13,504 nucleotides of DNA from JBEKZQ01 sp049509675 (GCA_049509675.1 JBEKZQ010000141.1:1-13504); one strand, 5' to 3'. Positions 1-6,850 are shown, counted from the first letter of the stretch. Notes: generated by a model not told the origin, from the sequence alone. A program made the numbers and translations.

Positions 1-1283
1 CCCAGGAAACAGTCGAGAACCAAGTCGCCGGGATCTGTGGACACCGAGATAATTCGTTCGAGTAACGATTCGGGTTTCTGCGTCGGAAAACCGACCGCTT
101 CGCTTGCCTGCGAGTTGACCGGGTTCAAATCGTCCCAAACGTCTTGGAGAGGGACACCCTCCAGTTCGTCGAGGTATCGCTTTAAGCGTGGTCGCCCTCC
201 TTTTTCCGGGTAGTGAATGCGTCCCAGGAGATCCAGTTCTTCCATCTTCTCTTTGCTGTAACGCCAACCGAACTGTGGGGGCTCATATCCCTTCCACACG
301 TAGGTCAAATTCGGCCGGGGATGTGGACTCGTGATGTTGTCGAGCAGAAAACGCCGTCCGTGCTCATCGACGTTCGCGTAGTGACTCTCAATATATGTTT
401 TGTCGTGCGTTGTAAACTGTCGATTGAAGAGCGGTCCATCGCCAGGGCTGTAATACAGCAGCACGTCATGAATTGCGCCGAAATGCTTCGCATCACTGTG
501 GGCGGTGCTACGTCGCCAGACGATTTCCCCTATGAAGCCGTTCGCCCCAAGGACTTCGTCAAGAAGACAACGCAGGTGATGAGAGCGGCGCGGATCGCAC
601 TGCACGTAGATTGCTCCGTCATCTTTCAGGAGTTCCCGAAGAAGCAACAGTCGGTCATACATGAATTGCAGGTAGTTATCGTTTGCCCAGATATCTGTGT
701 ACTGCAATTGTTCGCCGATCGCGTAGGACTCGCCTTCGAGCTTCGTTGCTCCCACTGGGCCTCGAAGGGCAACCTTGCGTATGTAATCAGCCCCAGAATC
801 GAACGGCGGATCGATGTAGATGAGGCGAGTACTACGCCGAAATCCAGTCGCAAGGAGATACGCCAACACGTCTTTGTTGTCGCCGTGGAAGAGCAGCCCG
901 CCGATTTCGGGCGCGCGCGTTCCGATGAAGGGCGCGTTTTTCCAGCACTCTTCGTTGCACTGGCTCCGCAAGTCGCGGAAAAGCTGCATCTTCTCATCGT
1001 CCGCGTCGATCTTGGCCGCGTCGATGCCGACAATGCGCAAGGCATCGTGGCGCTCGACAAGCTGGGCGGGGAAGGCCGTGACGTGCGACAGCGGGCGCTT
1101 GCCGACCCAGGTCAGCATCGGACGGCCCTTCGCCGCGGCAATGTTCACCTTCGTGGGTTTCGGCGGCGCCGCGGGTGCTTCCGGCGCCTTGTCGGCCCGG
1201 TTCGATTTCTTGCGCTTCGCGGTAGGCGCGCGGGTTCGCGCCTTCGTGGCCTTGGCGGTCTTCGGGCTCTTCTTCTTGCTCAC
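1..1283 (-). CDS. mod: Type III-like DNA methyltransferase Mod, 3' end missing
   Basis: Partial gene: 427 codons are open from the left window edge back to a GTG start at 1283. The product should transfer a methyl group from SAM to DNA, probably adenine N6, and supply target recognition to Res. Visible motifs are GGLLFHGDNKDV (residues ~134-145), catalytic motif IV DPPF (158-161, in LIYIDPPFDSGADY), GEIVWRR, and FPTQKPESLLERII followed by motif I beginning DCFLG, where the window ends. DPPF before the SAM-binding FxGxG motif is the beta-class order, as in type III Mod. The first ~32 residues are a low-complexity basic tail with 14 Lys/Arg. GTG is chosen because it overlaps the upstream stop (GTGA) and has GAGGAG 8 bases ahead; no upstream start in this frame precedes the MNT stop. 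G+C falls from about 65% near the start to 43-57% in the catalytic half. The MTase call is secure; type III is inferred from the neighbouring res. Confidence 0.93.
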   Translation of the reverse strand, partial: MSKKKSPKTAKATKARTRAPTAKRKKSNRADKAPEAPAAPPKPTKVNIAAAKGRPMLTWVGKRPLSHVTAFPAQLVERHDALRIVGIDAAKIDADDEKMQLFRDLRSQCNEECWKNAPFIGTRAPEIGGLLFHGDNKDVLAYLLATGFRRSTRLIYIDPPFDSGADYIRKVALRGPVGATKLEGESYAIGEQLQYTDIWANDNYLQFMYDRLLLLRELLKDDGAIYVQCDPRRSHHLRCLLDEVLGANGFIGEIVWRRSTAHSDAKHFGAIHDVLLYYSPGDGPLFNRQFTTHDKTYIESHYANVDEHGRRFLLDNITSPHPRPNLTYVWKGYEPPQFGWRYSKEKMEELDLLGRIHYPEKGGRPRLKRYLDELEGVPLQDVWDDLNPVNSQASEAVGFPTQKPESLLERIISVSTDPGDLVLDCFL

Positions 1284-1369
1284 GTCTCGGGCTCCTCGGG
1301 GGGTGGGACGGGTACGAGATCATCGAGCATGTCCCACAAGAAAGCGTTGTCGGCCTCCTCACGAGACAT
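1280..1369 (-). CDS. 29-residue acidic small ORF between MNT and mod (possible hepT remnant)
   Basis: The frame is ATG at 1369 to TGA at 1280-1282, 29 codons. It overlaps the MNT gene by 11 bases and the mod GTG by 4 bases (GTGA). Its start follows AAGGAGGTGATC, a perfect 12-base complement of the 16S 3' end, so translation is likely. The peptide has nine acidic residues and one Arg; it begins MSREEADNAFLWDMLDD and ends in a proline/glutamate-rich tail. No family is certain. From memory, many HEPN (DUF86/HepT) toxins begin with a similar charged start and a L-DML helix, and hepT normally follows an MNT gene directly. A truncated hepT is therefore one reading. A coupling leader for mod or a genuine microprotein are others. 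Confidence 0.6.
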   Translation of the reverse strand: MSREEADNAFLWDMLDDLVPVPPPEEPET

Positions 1370-1667
1370 AGATCACCTCCTTAGTGCTCAAGATCGAGTG
1401 CCGACGAAACGGATTCTGCAAACCCTCCCCTTCCACCAAATCGACCGGCCGTCCGAACATCTGCGTGAGCTCCGCAACCATGTCCGCCCAGTCGAACAAG
1501 CTCAGCCCGTGCTCCGGCTGGAGTCGCACCAGGACGTCAACGTCGCTGTCCGGGCGGAAGTCGTCGCGGAGCACGGAGCCAAACAGGGCGAATTCGCGGA
1601 TCCGCCATTTGCGGCAGAACTCGGCGATCCGCAGGCGATCAATCGGGATACGGGGCTGCGCGGTCAT
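1359..1667 (-). CDS. MNT-type minimal nucleotidyltransferase (MntA antitoxin-like)
   Basis: 102 residues, the usual size for stand-alone MNT proteins. The nucleotidyltransferase signature GSx10DxD is intact: G30-S31, then D42 and D44 (SDVDVLV), with a likely third carboxylate D76 in RPVDLVE. In characterised MntA-HepT pairs such a protein AMPylates and silences a HEPN RNase toxin. No HEPN gene is visible in this window, so the role here is inferred. The ATG at 1667 is chosen over longer in-frame starts because it overlaps the res stop as ATGA and follows AGGAGG with 7-base spacing inside the last res codons; the upstream extension is out-of-frame res sequence. It is probably translationally coupled to res. 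It could protect against a HEPN toxin encoded beyond the left edge, be an orphan antitoxin, or modify a restriction-modification component. Confidence 0.9.
   Translation of the reverse strand: MTAQPRIPIDRLRIAEFCRKWRIREFALFGSVLRDDFRPDSDVDVLVRLQPEHGLSLFDWADMVAELTQMFGRPVDLVEGEGLQNPFRRHSILSTKEVIYVS
1371..1382 (-). promoter_or_regulatory. Exceptionally strong Shine-Dalgarno inside the MNT gene
   Basis: Read on the minus strand this is AAGGAGGTGATC, fully complementary to the 3' end of bacterial 16S rRNA (GATCACCTCCTT). The GGAGG core ends 6 bases before the ATG at 1369. It doubles as MNT codons for Lys-Glu-Val-Ile. It is the reason to believe the small ORF at 1280-1369 is translated. Confidence 0.75.
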
Positions 1668-4309
1668 TTCTCCACCTCCTCGCTGAATCGGCGCGCCGCG
1701 GCCAACTGGTCCGCTGCCACCGTGTCCGTGTCGGTGAAGATCATCTCGTAACGCAGCCGGTCCGGGTCCAGGTTCTCCCATTTGCGGACGGCCAGCGCCT
1801 TGCGGCCATGCTCGCCGTCCACGGGGTGCGACCGGTCGTGCTCTCGCTTGATTTCGACGATGTACACTCGACCCGTGCCGCGCCTGCAGCCGCGGCCGGC
1901 TTTCTTGCGGATGATGAAGTCCGGCGTATAGCGCCGCCATTTGCCCCTGTCGTCTTTGTACTCGACGAAGAAGTCGGTCTTGTTCGGGTCGGTAAGCGCG
2001 CCCGTGAAGTAGATGTCTTTGACTTCCTCCGGCCTCAGGTTCAGGTGGGCCAGCATCTGTTCAAAGAAGCTCTTTTCCGGGTTGGAATCGAAATCGTATG
2101 GGCTGTAGTGGAAGCCGAAATCCGCCCGGTTTTCCCGTTGAAGCTGTTCGGAGTGCAGCAGCAGCGATTCGCGGTCCTTCGGGTAGACGATCTCGGCCGT
2201 GTAGCACGCGGCGCCGTCGGCCGCGGTTTCCCGGTCGAAACCTTCGGGCTTCACCAGCGCCAGAGCGACTTCGACCGTTTCTTCCTTTACTTCGTAGAAG
2301 CGGGTTTGCGCCTCAATCTGCCGGCCCAACTCGTCAACGTGGATAAGCGGGATTTCGTCGCCGCCGTAGAGCCGGCGGATTTCGTCGTAGATGGTCCAAA
2401 TCGGCAGGCGGTAACGCACCCCCAGGTCCACCGCGACGGCGTAGGCATCGGTCGAATTCGGGGCCGCCTCAATGGTGACGGCATCGCCCAACTGGCGAAG
2501 AACGCTGGCGGTGGCCTCTTGTTCGGCGAGCGTAAACGTGCGGCGTTGGAGCGTGTCGCCGCCGCGGGCGGCGGGGCGCGCGAGTGCAAGCGGGCCGGCT
2601 GCCCCGTCCTTTTTCACGACGGTGCGCACGAGTTGCTTCACGACGAGCGGCGGAATGTCCAGCTTCCGCAACACAATGTGTGCGCGGCGGGTTTCCTGCC
2701 CCGCATGGTTCAGATCGGCGATGGACTCGCCGTAGGTTTCCTGCAACTGGCGGTCCAGGATGCCGAAGTTGTCGGTAGAGAGGTAGACGCGGGCCTTCGC
2801 CGTGTTGCCCGGCACTTGCCGCAAGCAGCGCGTCGAGGCCTGCAAGACGAAGTTATTCGAGGTGCGCAGCTTGCGGGCCAGCGCACAGGCGAACAGGCTC
2901 GGGCAGTTCCACCCTTCGGTCCCCTTGTTCACCAGCAGAATGACGCGGTGCGGCGCGTCGGGCTTGTTCAATGCGTTGAAGGCGTCGATATCCGCCTGTT
3001 TCGTCAGGCCGGCGTCGGACGTGTTCACAAGACAGAGCGCCGGGCTTTGGCCGGCTTCCGCCAAAGCGCGGTCAATCTCGGGGCGCAGCTCGCGCAAGTC
3101 ATCTGTCTGCGGGAAATAGATGGCCAGCTTCGCCCGCGATCCATCGGGCAGGGCTGCCTCACCGTAGTCCCTAAAGAAGTCCTTCACGACGTGCGCGACG
3201 TAGGCCGCGGCATCGTCATCGAAGCTGTACGCCTGGATGTTTCCTGCCAGGTCTTTCAAGTAGCCGTCCCTGATGCCCTGCGACAACCCGTACCAGAAAA
3301 CAACGTCGCGCAGCGGTTGCCGCTTAAAGTACGGCGTGCCGGTCGTGTTCACGACGGCGACGACGTTGGTCTGCGCGGCCAGATAGTCCACCGTCTTGCG
3401 GACCTTTTTCAACCCCGTCTCCATCGACTGTCCGTAGGTGTGGTGGGCTTCGTCGGAGAAAACCGCCAGGTGCGGCAGGCTGGCAATTGCCTGCAGGCGC
3501 AGGTTGGCGACTTCGGCGCGGGCCTCGTCTTCGCGCCCGCCGAACAGCCCGCCAATGTCGGCCTTGCGGATCATTTCTTTCTGAATCCGAATTTTCTCGG
3601 TGTTCGTCACGACGACATTGAAAGATGATCGGCGCACGACAGGGATATCCTTTTCGCCGTCGCGGGTGAAGGTGAGCTTGACCGACGCGGCGAACGACTT
3701 GTACAGCCGTGGGGGGAGAATCTTGTCGTAGGGGATGTCCGCCAACTCGCGCAGCGATTGGATGATCGTCGTGCCGGGGGCAAAGACGAGGGCGTTTTGG
3801 ACGAAGGGGCCCTCAGGGTAGTCCAGGGCCATTCCGTACTCGGTCGCGATGATCGCGCCAATGAGCACCGTTTTCCCCGCGCCCATCGCCAGGGCAAGAA
3901 TGTAGCTCGGGTAATCCAGCGTCAGCGTTTCCCGGAGCGATTCCATGCGGAAGTCGCGGACGAAGGCATCGTCGGTCTTGATCCGCTTCCAAAGCGCGTC
4001 GATGCCGTGGTCTTCCACGAAGTTGCGGATCGCATCCTGTGTCAGCCCGAGCGACTCGCGCAGTTCACGCGACAGTGGGAAGAAGCACCGGTACAGTTCG
4101 AAGACGTGCGGCGTGTTTACGACGAGCCGCAGATACCAGTAGGTTTCGAGCGCCCGAAGTTGCGGCCGGCGCAGGTAGCGCAGGCTGCCGGCTTCGTTGT
4201 CGTGCGACCACTCCAGGATTTCGGCAACGGTCGGGTAGGCATCGCAGGGGTAGCCCTGATTCCGCCACGCATCGACCGCCGCCGCGAGTTGTACGTGCAA
4301 CTGTGCCAA
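1664..4309 (-). CDS. res: Type III restriction enzyme Res subunit (SF2 helicase + PD-(D/E)XK nuclease)
   Basis: 881 residues, close to the size of known type III Res proteins. It should use ATP hydrolysis to translocate on DNA and cleave with Mod. Helicase motifs are complete: Walker A MGAGKT (142-147), DEAH box in FSDEAHHTYG (286-289), TGTPY (323-327), KGTEGWNCP (462-470) and LQASTRCLRQ (489-498). The C-terminus carries the nuclease signature: P796-D797 in YTPDFII, then E819-x-K821 in VYIVEIK. No frameshift or missing catalytic residue is seen. The start is TTG at 4309, the first start after an in-frame TGA at 4313-4315; a four-codon mini-ORF (ATG at 4327, ending at that TGA) lies just upstream in the same frame, so initiation may be weak or the original N-terminus may have been lost. 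The gene leads the operon, ahead of MNT and mod, whereas classical type III loci run mod-res. Confidence 0.93.
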   Translation of the reverse strand: MAQLHVQLAAAVDAWRNQGYPCDAYPTVAEILEWSHDNEAGSLRYLRRPQLRALETYWYLRLVVNTPHVFELYRCFFPLSRELRESLGLTQDAIRNFVEDHGIDALWKRIKTDDAFVRDFRMESLRETLTLDYPSYILALAMGAGKTVLIGAIIATEYGMALDYPEGPFVQNALVFAPGTTIIQSLRELADIPYDKILPPRLYKSFAASVKLTFTRDGEKDIPVVRRSSFNVVVTNTEKIRIQKEMIRKADIGGLFGGREDEARAEVANLRLQAIASLPHLAVFSDEAHHTYGQSMETGLKKVRKTVDYLAAQTNVVAVVNTTGTPYFKRQPLRDVVFWYGLSQGIRDGYLKDLAGNIQAYSFDDDAAAYVAHVVKDFFRDYGEAALPDGSRAKLAIYFPQTDDLRELRPEIDRALAEAGQSPALCLVNTSDAGLTKQADIDAFNALNKPDAPHRVILLVNKGTEGWNCPSLFACALARKLRTSNNFVLQASTRCLRQVPGNTAKARVYLSTDNFGILDRQLQETYGESIADLNHAGQETRRAHIVLRKLDIPPLVVKQLVRTVVKKDGAAGPLALARPAARGGDTLQRRTFTLAEQEATASVLRQLGDAVTIEAAPNSTDAYAVAVDLGVRYRLPIWTIYDEIRRLYGGDEIPLIHVDELGRQIEAQTRFYEVKEETVEVALALVKPEGFDRETAADGAACYTAEIVYPKDRESLLLHSEQLQRENRADFGFHYSPYDFDSNPEKSFFEQMLAHLNLRPEEVKDIYFTGALTDPNKTDFFVEYKDDRGKWRRYTPDFIIRKKAGRGCRRGTGRVYIVEIKREHDRSHPVDGEHGRKALAVRKWENLDPDRLRYEMIFTDTDTVAADQLAAARRFSEEVEK

Positions 4310-4360
4310 GCGTCAACCGTTCTGCATCCAGGCATTGGTTTCAGTGGAGAGCGTCGGCTC

Positions 4361-4390
4361 AGTTTAACCGATAGCCCGGCGACTTGACAA
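4361..4390 (-). promoter_or_regulatory. Candidate sigma70-like promoter for the res operon
   Basis: On the minus strand, TTGTCA (4390-4385, 5/6 to consensus) and TAAACT (4366-4361, 4/6) are separated by 18 bases. The predicted transcript would start near 4354, about 45 bases before the TTG of res. It lies in the 133-base gap after rarA. Evidence is consensus match and position only. Confidence 0.35.
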
Positions 4391-4409
4391 GTACCAGCGA
4401 ATGCAGAGA

Positions 4410-4440
4410 AGGGCGGGTTGAGCGCAGCGAGCCGCGCCCT
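4410..4440 (-). repeat. Hairpin repeat copy, family of 6667-6694
   Basis: This short palindrome lies 3 bases past the rarA stop. Arms AGGGCG (4410-4415) and CGCCCT (4435-4440) pair. Positions 4411-4438 match 6667-6694 at 24 of 28 bases, sharing the core GAGCGCAGCGAGCC. One difference in the stem (C/G here, T/A there) is compensatory. It may act as a 3' hairpin for the rarA transcript, but there is no T run. Confidence 0.6.
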
Positions 4441-4442
4441 GC

Positions 4443-5762
4443 TCACTTTCGCCCTTCGCGCAAGCGGGCGCGGATCGCCTCGAGACGTTGGGCCAACTCC
4501 CGCTCGAAACCGCGATCGGTCGGCCGGTAGTACTCGCGTTGGACGCCCAAGTAATCCTGGGCGGCCACGGCGTCCGGGGCGTCGTGGGCGTATTGGTAGT
4601 CCGTGCCATGGCCGAGCCGCTTGGCACCGGCGTAGCCCGAGCCGCGCAAATGCACGGGCACGGGAAGGAGCCGGCCCTCGCAGACATCGTGCCGGGCCTC
4701 GCCGATCCCCACCGTGACCGCGTTCGATTTCGGCGCACAGGCCAGGTACGTGACCGCCTGGGCGAGCGTCAACTGGCATTCGGGCAGGCCCACCAACTCG
4801 CAGGCATGGGCCGCCGCCACGGCCAGGCCCAGGGCCGCCGGATCGGCGTTGCCCACGTCTTCACTGGCCAGGATCACCAGTCGCCGGGCCAGGAACCGCA
4901 CGTCCTCGCCGCCCTCCAGCATGCGGGCCAGCCAATACAAGGCGGCATCCGCATCGCTGCCGCGGACGCTCTTGATCAACGCGCTGATCGAATCGTAATG
5001 CGCATCGCCCGCGCGATCATACTGAATGGCCTTGCGCTGGACCGACTCGGCGGCCAGTTGGCGGGTGAACTCGACGGGCGATTTTTCGCTGGAGAGCACG
5101 CCGACTTCCAAGGCCGACAGTGCGCGGCGGGCATCGCCGTCGCTGGTTTCGGCAAGAAACTCCAGGGCGTCGTCGTGCAGGTGGACGCGAAAACGGCCCA
5201 GGCCCCGCTGGGCGTCGGCCGCGGCACGCCGCACGAGCGTCTTGATGTCGTCGCTGGAGAGAGGCTCGAACTGGAAGACGCGGCTGCGGCTGATCAACGC
5301 GCTGTTGATGGCGAAGAACGGGTTTTCCGTCGTGGCGCCCGCGAGCACCACCACGCCGTCTTCCACCGCCGGCAGGAGCACGTCCTGCTGGGCCTTGTTG
5401 AAACGATGCATCTCGTCGATGAACAGCAGCGTTTTCTGGGCGGCCGACGCCAGGCGGTCCTGGGCCGCCGTGAGAATGTCGCGCAACTCCTTCACGCTGC
5501 TGGTCACTGCGCTGATCTGCTGAAAGAAGCTGCGGCTCTCCTGCGCCAGCAGCCGGGCCAGCGTGGTCTTGCCGCTGCCGGGCGGACCAAAAAAGATCAC
5601 CGAGCCCAGCCGGTCGGCCTTCAACAGCCGGCGCAGCAGTTTTCCTTCGCCCAGAAAGTGCTGCTGCCCGACGAACTCCTCCAGCCTGTCCGGACGCATC
5701 CGCGCCGCCAGCGGCTGGGCTCGGCTGCGGTTCGCTTCTTCGGCGGCTGCAAATAACGACAT
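4443..5762 (-). CDS. rarA: Replication-associated recombination protein A (AAA+ ATPase)
   Basis: 439 residues, normal length for RarA/MgsA, a clamp-loader-like AAA+ ATPase that acts at stalled replication forks with SSB and RecA. Seen in order: Walker A GPPGSGKTT (59-67), Walker B LLFIDEMHRF (DEMH at 116-119), sensor 1 GATTENP (142-148), then the RarA tetramerisation region with the family-typical GTDYQYAHD and YYRPTDRGFE near the C-terminus. The ATG at 5762 (MSLFAAAEEANRSRAQPLA) is preferred over the TTG at 5825 because family members begin close to this point; the Shine-Dalgarno is weak. It sits between a DNA glycosylase (143-base gap) and the restriction operon (133-base gap) on the same strand. 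RarA is a housekeeping gene, so its link to the defence operon is probably only positional. Confidence 0.97.
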   Translation of the reverse strand: MSLFAAAEEANRSRAQPLAARMRPDRLEEFVGQQHFLGEGKLLRRLLKADRLGSVIFFGPPGSGKTTLARLLAQESRSFFQQISAVTSSVKELRDILTAAQDRLASAAQKTLLFIDEMHRFNKAQQDVLLPAVEDGVVVLAGATTENPFFAINSALISRSRVFQFEPLSSDDIKTLVRRAAADAQRGLGRFRVHLHDDALEFLAETSDGDARRALSALEVGVLSSEKSPVEFTRQLAAESVQRKAIQYDRAGDAHYDSISALIKSVRGSDADAALYWLARMLEGGEDVRFLARRLVILASEDVGNADPAALGLAVAAAHACELVGLPECQLTLAQAVTYLACAPKSNAVTVGIGEARHDVCEGRLLPVPVHLRGSGYAGAKRLGHGTDYQYAHDAPDAVAAQDYLGVQREYYRPTDRGFERELAQRLEAIRARLREGRK

Positions 5763-5842
5763 GTGGGGAAATCGTCCTGAACAACAGTACGCTACCTGGC
5801 GTTGCGCGGTTCCGCGATCTTCCAAGAACCCCTCACCCCCTG

Positions 5843-5867
5843 CCCCTCTCCCGCAAGGGGAGAGGGG
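5843..5867. repeat. CCCCTCTCCC hairpin
   Basis: CCCCTCTCCC (5843-5852) and GGGAGAGGGG (5858-5867) form a perfect 10-bp stem with a 5-base loop, between the glycosylase stop and rarA. The same stem occurs at 12487-12509. It is a dispersed intergenic hairpin and might end or stabilise the glycosylase transcript, but no T run follows on either strand. Confidence 0.7.
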
Positions 5868-5905
5868 AGAAAGGACGCCAGCATTCGGGAATCACGCAAG
5901 TCCAT

Positions 5906-6574
5906 TTAATCGGGCTCCAAGGGGCGGCCGCCGGGAAGGAGATCCTTCAACGGACACACGGCGCAGGTGGGATTGGTTTTGTGGCAATAGTCCTTGCCCA
6001 GGCGTACCAGCAGCGCGTGGAACTCATTGTACAGTGCGGCGTCCTCGGGCAGCGAATCGTGGAAGTAGTCCTGGATCTGTTGATAGTCGGCGTCGAAAGC
6101 CATCCAGCCGTGCCGGGCCAGGATCCGCAGCGTGTAGGCATCGACCACGAAGATCGGCAAGCCGCCGGCGTACAAAAGGATCGAATCGGCCGTTTCCCGT
6201 CCCACGCCCGGCACGGCCAGCAGTTCCTCGCGCAGTTCCGGCAAGGGCGTGCGGAACATGGCCTCCAGCGAACCGCCGTAGCGGGTGACCAGGAATTCCA
6301 ACAGGCTGCGAAGCCGGCGGGTCTTGACGCGGTAGTACCCCGCCGGCCGGATCAGCGCTTCCAGTTCCGCGCCGGGGACCGAGAACAAGGCGTGCGGTTC
6401 CAGCAGGTCCGCCGCGCGCAGGTTGCGGACGGCCTTGGCGGCGTTCTGCCAATTGGTATTTTGTACTAGCACGGCGCCGACCAGCACCTCCAGCGGCGAC
6501 TGTCCCGGCCACCAGTGTTGCGGCCCGAGGGCGGCCAGCAGTTGTTGGTAGACTTCCCGAAGCGCGATTTTCAT
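5906..6574 (-). CDS. HhH-GPD DNA glycosylase, COG2231/MagIII-like (endonuclease III relative)
   Basis: 222 residues, the size of endonuclease III-family glycosylases, which excise damaged bases in base excision repair. The helix-hairpin-helix VPGVGRETADSIL spans 121-133 and the catalytic aspartate is D145 in VVDAYT. Where endonuclease III has its catalytic lysine (GVGRKTA) this protein has E127, which argues against bifunctional lyase activity and fits the COG2231 group that includes H. pylori 3-methyladenine glycosylase MagIII. The C-terminal iron-sulfur motif keeps C197, C204 and C207 with the usual spacing, but the fourth position is L213. The ATG at 6574 is chosen because GGGAG lies 6 bases upstream; the longer frame starts only at TTG. 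Substrate cannot be told from sequence. The opposite-strand neighbour at 6851 is divergent. Confidence 0.88.
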   Translation of the reverse strand: MKIALREVYQQLLAALGPQHWWPGQSPLEVLVGAVLVQNTNWQNAAKAVRNLRAADLLEPHALFSVPGAELEALIRPAGYYRVKTRRLRSLLEFLVTRYGGSLEAMFRTPLPELREELLAVPGVGRETADSILLYAGGLPIFVVDAYTLRILARHGWMAFDADYQQIQDYFHDSLPEDAALYNEFHALLVRLGKDYCHKTNPTCAVCPLKDLLPGGRPLEPD

Positions 6575-6663
6575 GATAAACTCCCGCAGGCTTGCACTCC
6601 TGCCTAATCTTAACTGTTTTGCCGGCCAAGCCAAGCGGGCCGCGCAAGAGATGAGTACAAGAT

Positions 6664-6763
6664 GTAGGGTGGGTCGAGCGCAGCGAGCCCCACCGCTTGG
6701 CTAGAAAAGTTGGTGGGGCTCGCCGACCAACGCTGCGCGTCGGTGCCCGTCGACCCACCCTAC
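6664..6763. repeat. Nested inverted-repeat element, REP/MITE-like, about 100 bp
   Basis: Outer arms GTAGGGTGGGTCG (6664-6676) and its exact complement (6751-6763) enclose inner arms GCGAGCCCCACC (6683-6694) and its exact complement (6712-6723). It occupies the middle of the 276-base divergent gap 6575-6850 between the glycosylase and the CPBP protease. The rest of that gap (6764-6850) must hold the protease promoter, which I could not identify with confidence. The left part is repeated at 4411-4438. Confidence 0.8.
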
Positions 6764-6850
6764 GGTTAGAATTGCAATGGTTATTCTCGTGCGCGCCTTA
6801 GCGGTGTTGTCATTGGAGCGGCCGGGGGGCAACTGTCGAAAATCATTGTC

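Noticed and set aside
213..1751. Long open frame on the + strand (512 codons) opposite mod and MNT
   Set aside because: It has no recognisable domain and is antisense to frames with full catalytic motifs; long antisense frames are expected in GC-rich DNA.
1668..1940. N-terminal extension of the MNT gene to an upstream start
   Set aside because: The extension is res coding sequence read in another frame; the ATG at 1667 has a strong ribosome site and the MNT domain begins there.
1808..3628. 606-codon + strand frame opposite res
   Set aside because: It mirrors the res codons, shows no domain, and overlaps a gene with complete helicase and nuclease motifs.
1664..4309. res as a decayed pseudogene because of its TTG start and upstream stop
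   Set aside because: The whole 881-residue frame is open and every helicase and nuclease motif is intact; only the start is questionable.
4488..5756. 422-codon + strand frame opposite rarA
   Set aside because: Antisense to a certain rarA gene; low-complexity composition with no motif.
4443..5762. rarA as a component of the defence operon
   Set aside because: It is a widespread housekeeping gene separated from res by a 133-base gap with its own hairpin and a candidate res promoter.
5843..5867. Classical Rho-independent terminator
   Set aside because: The stem is strong, but neither strand has a T run after it, and the same hairpin recurs as a dispersed repeat.
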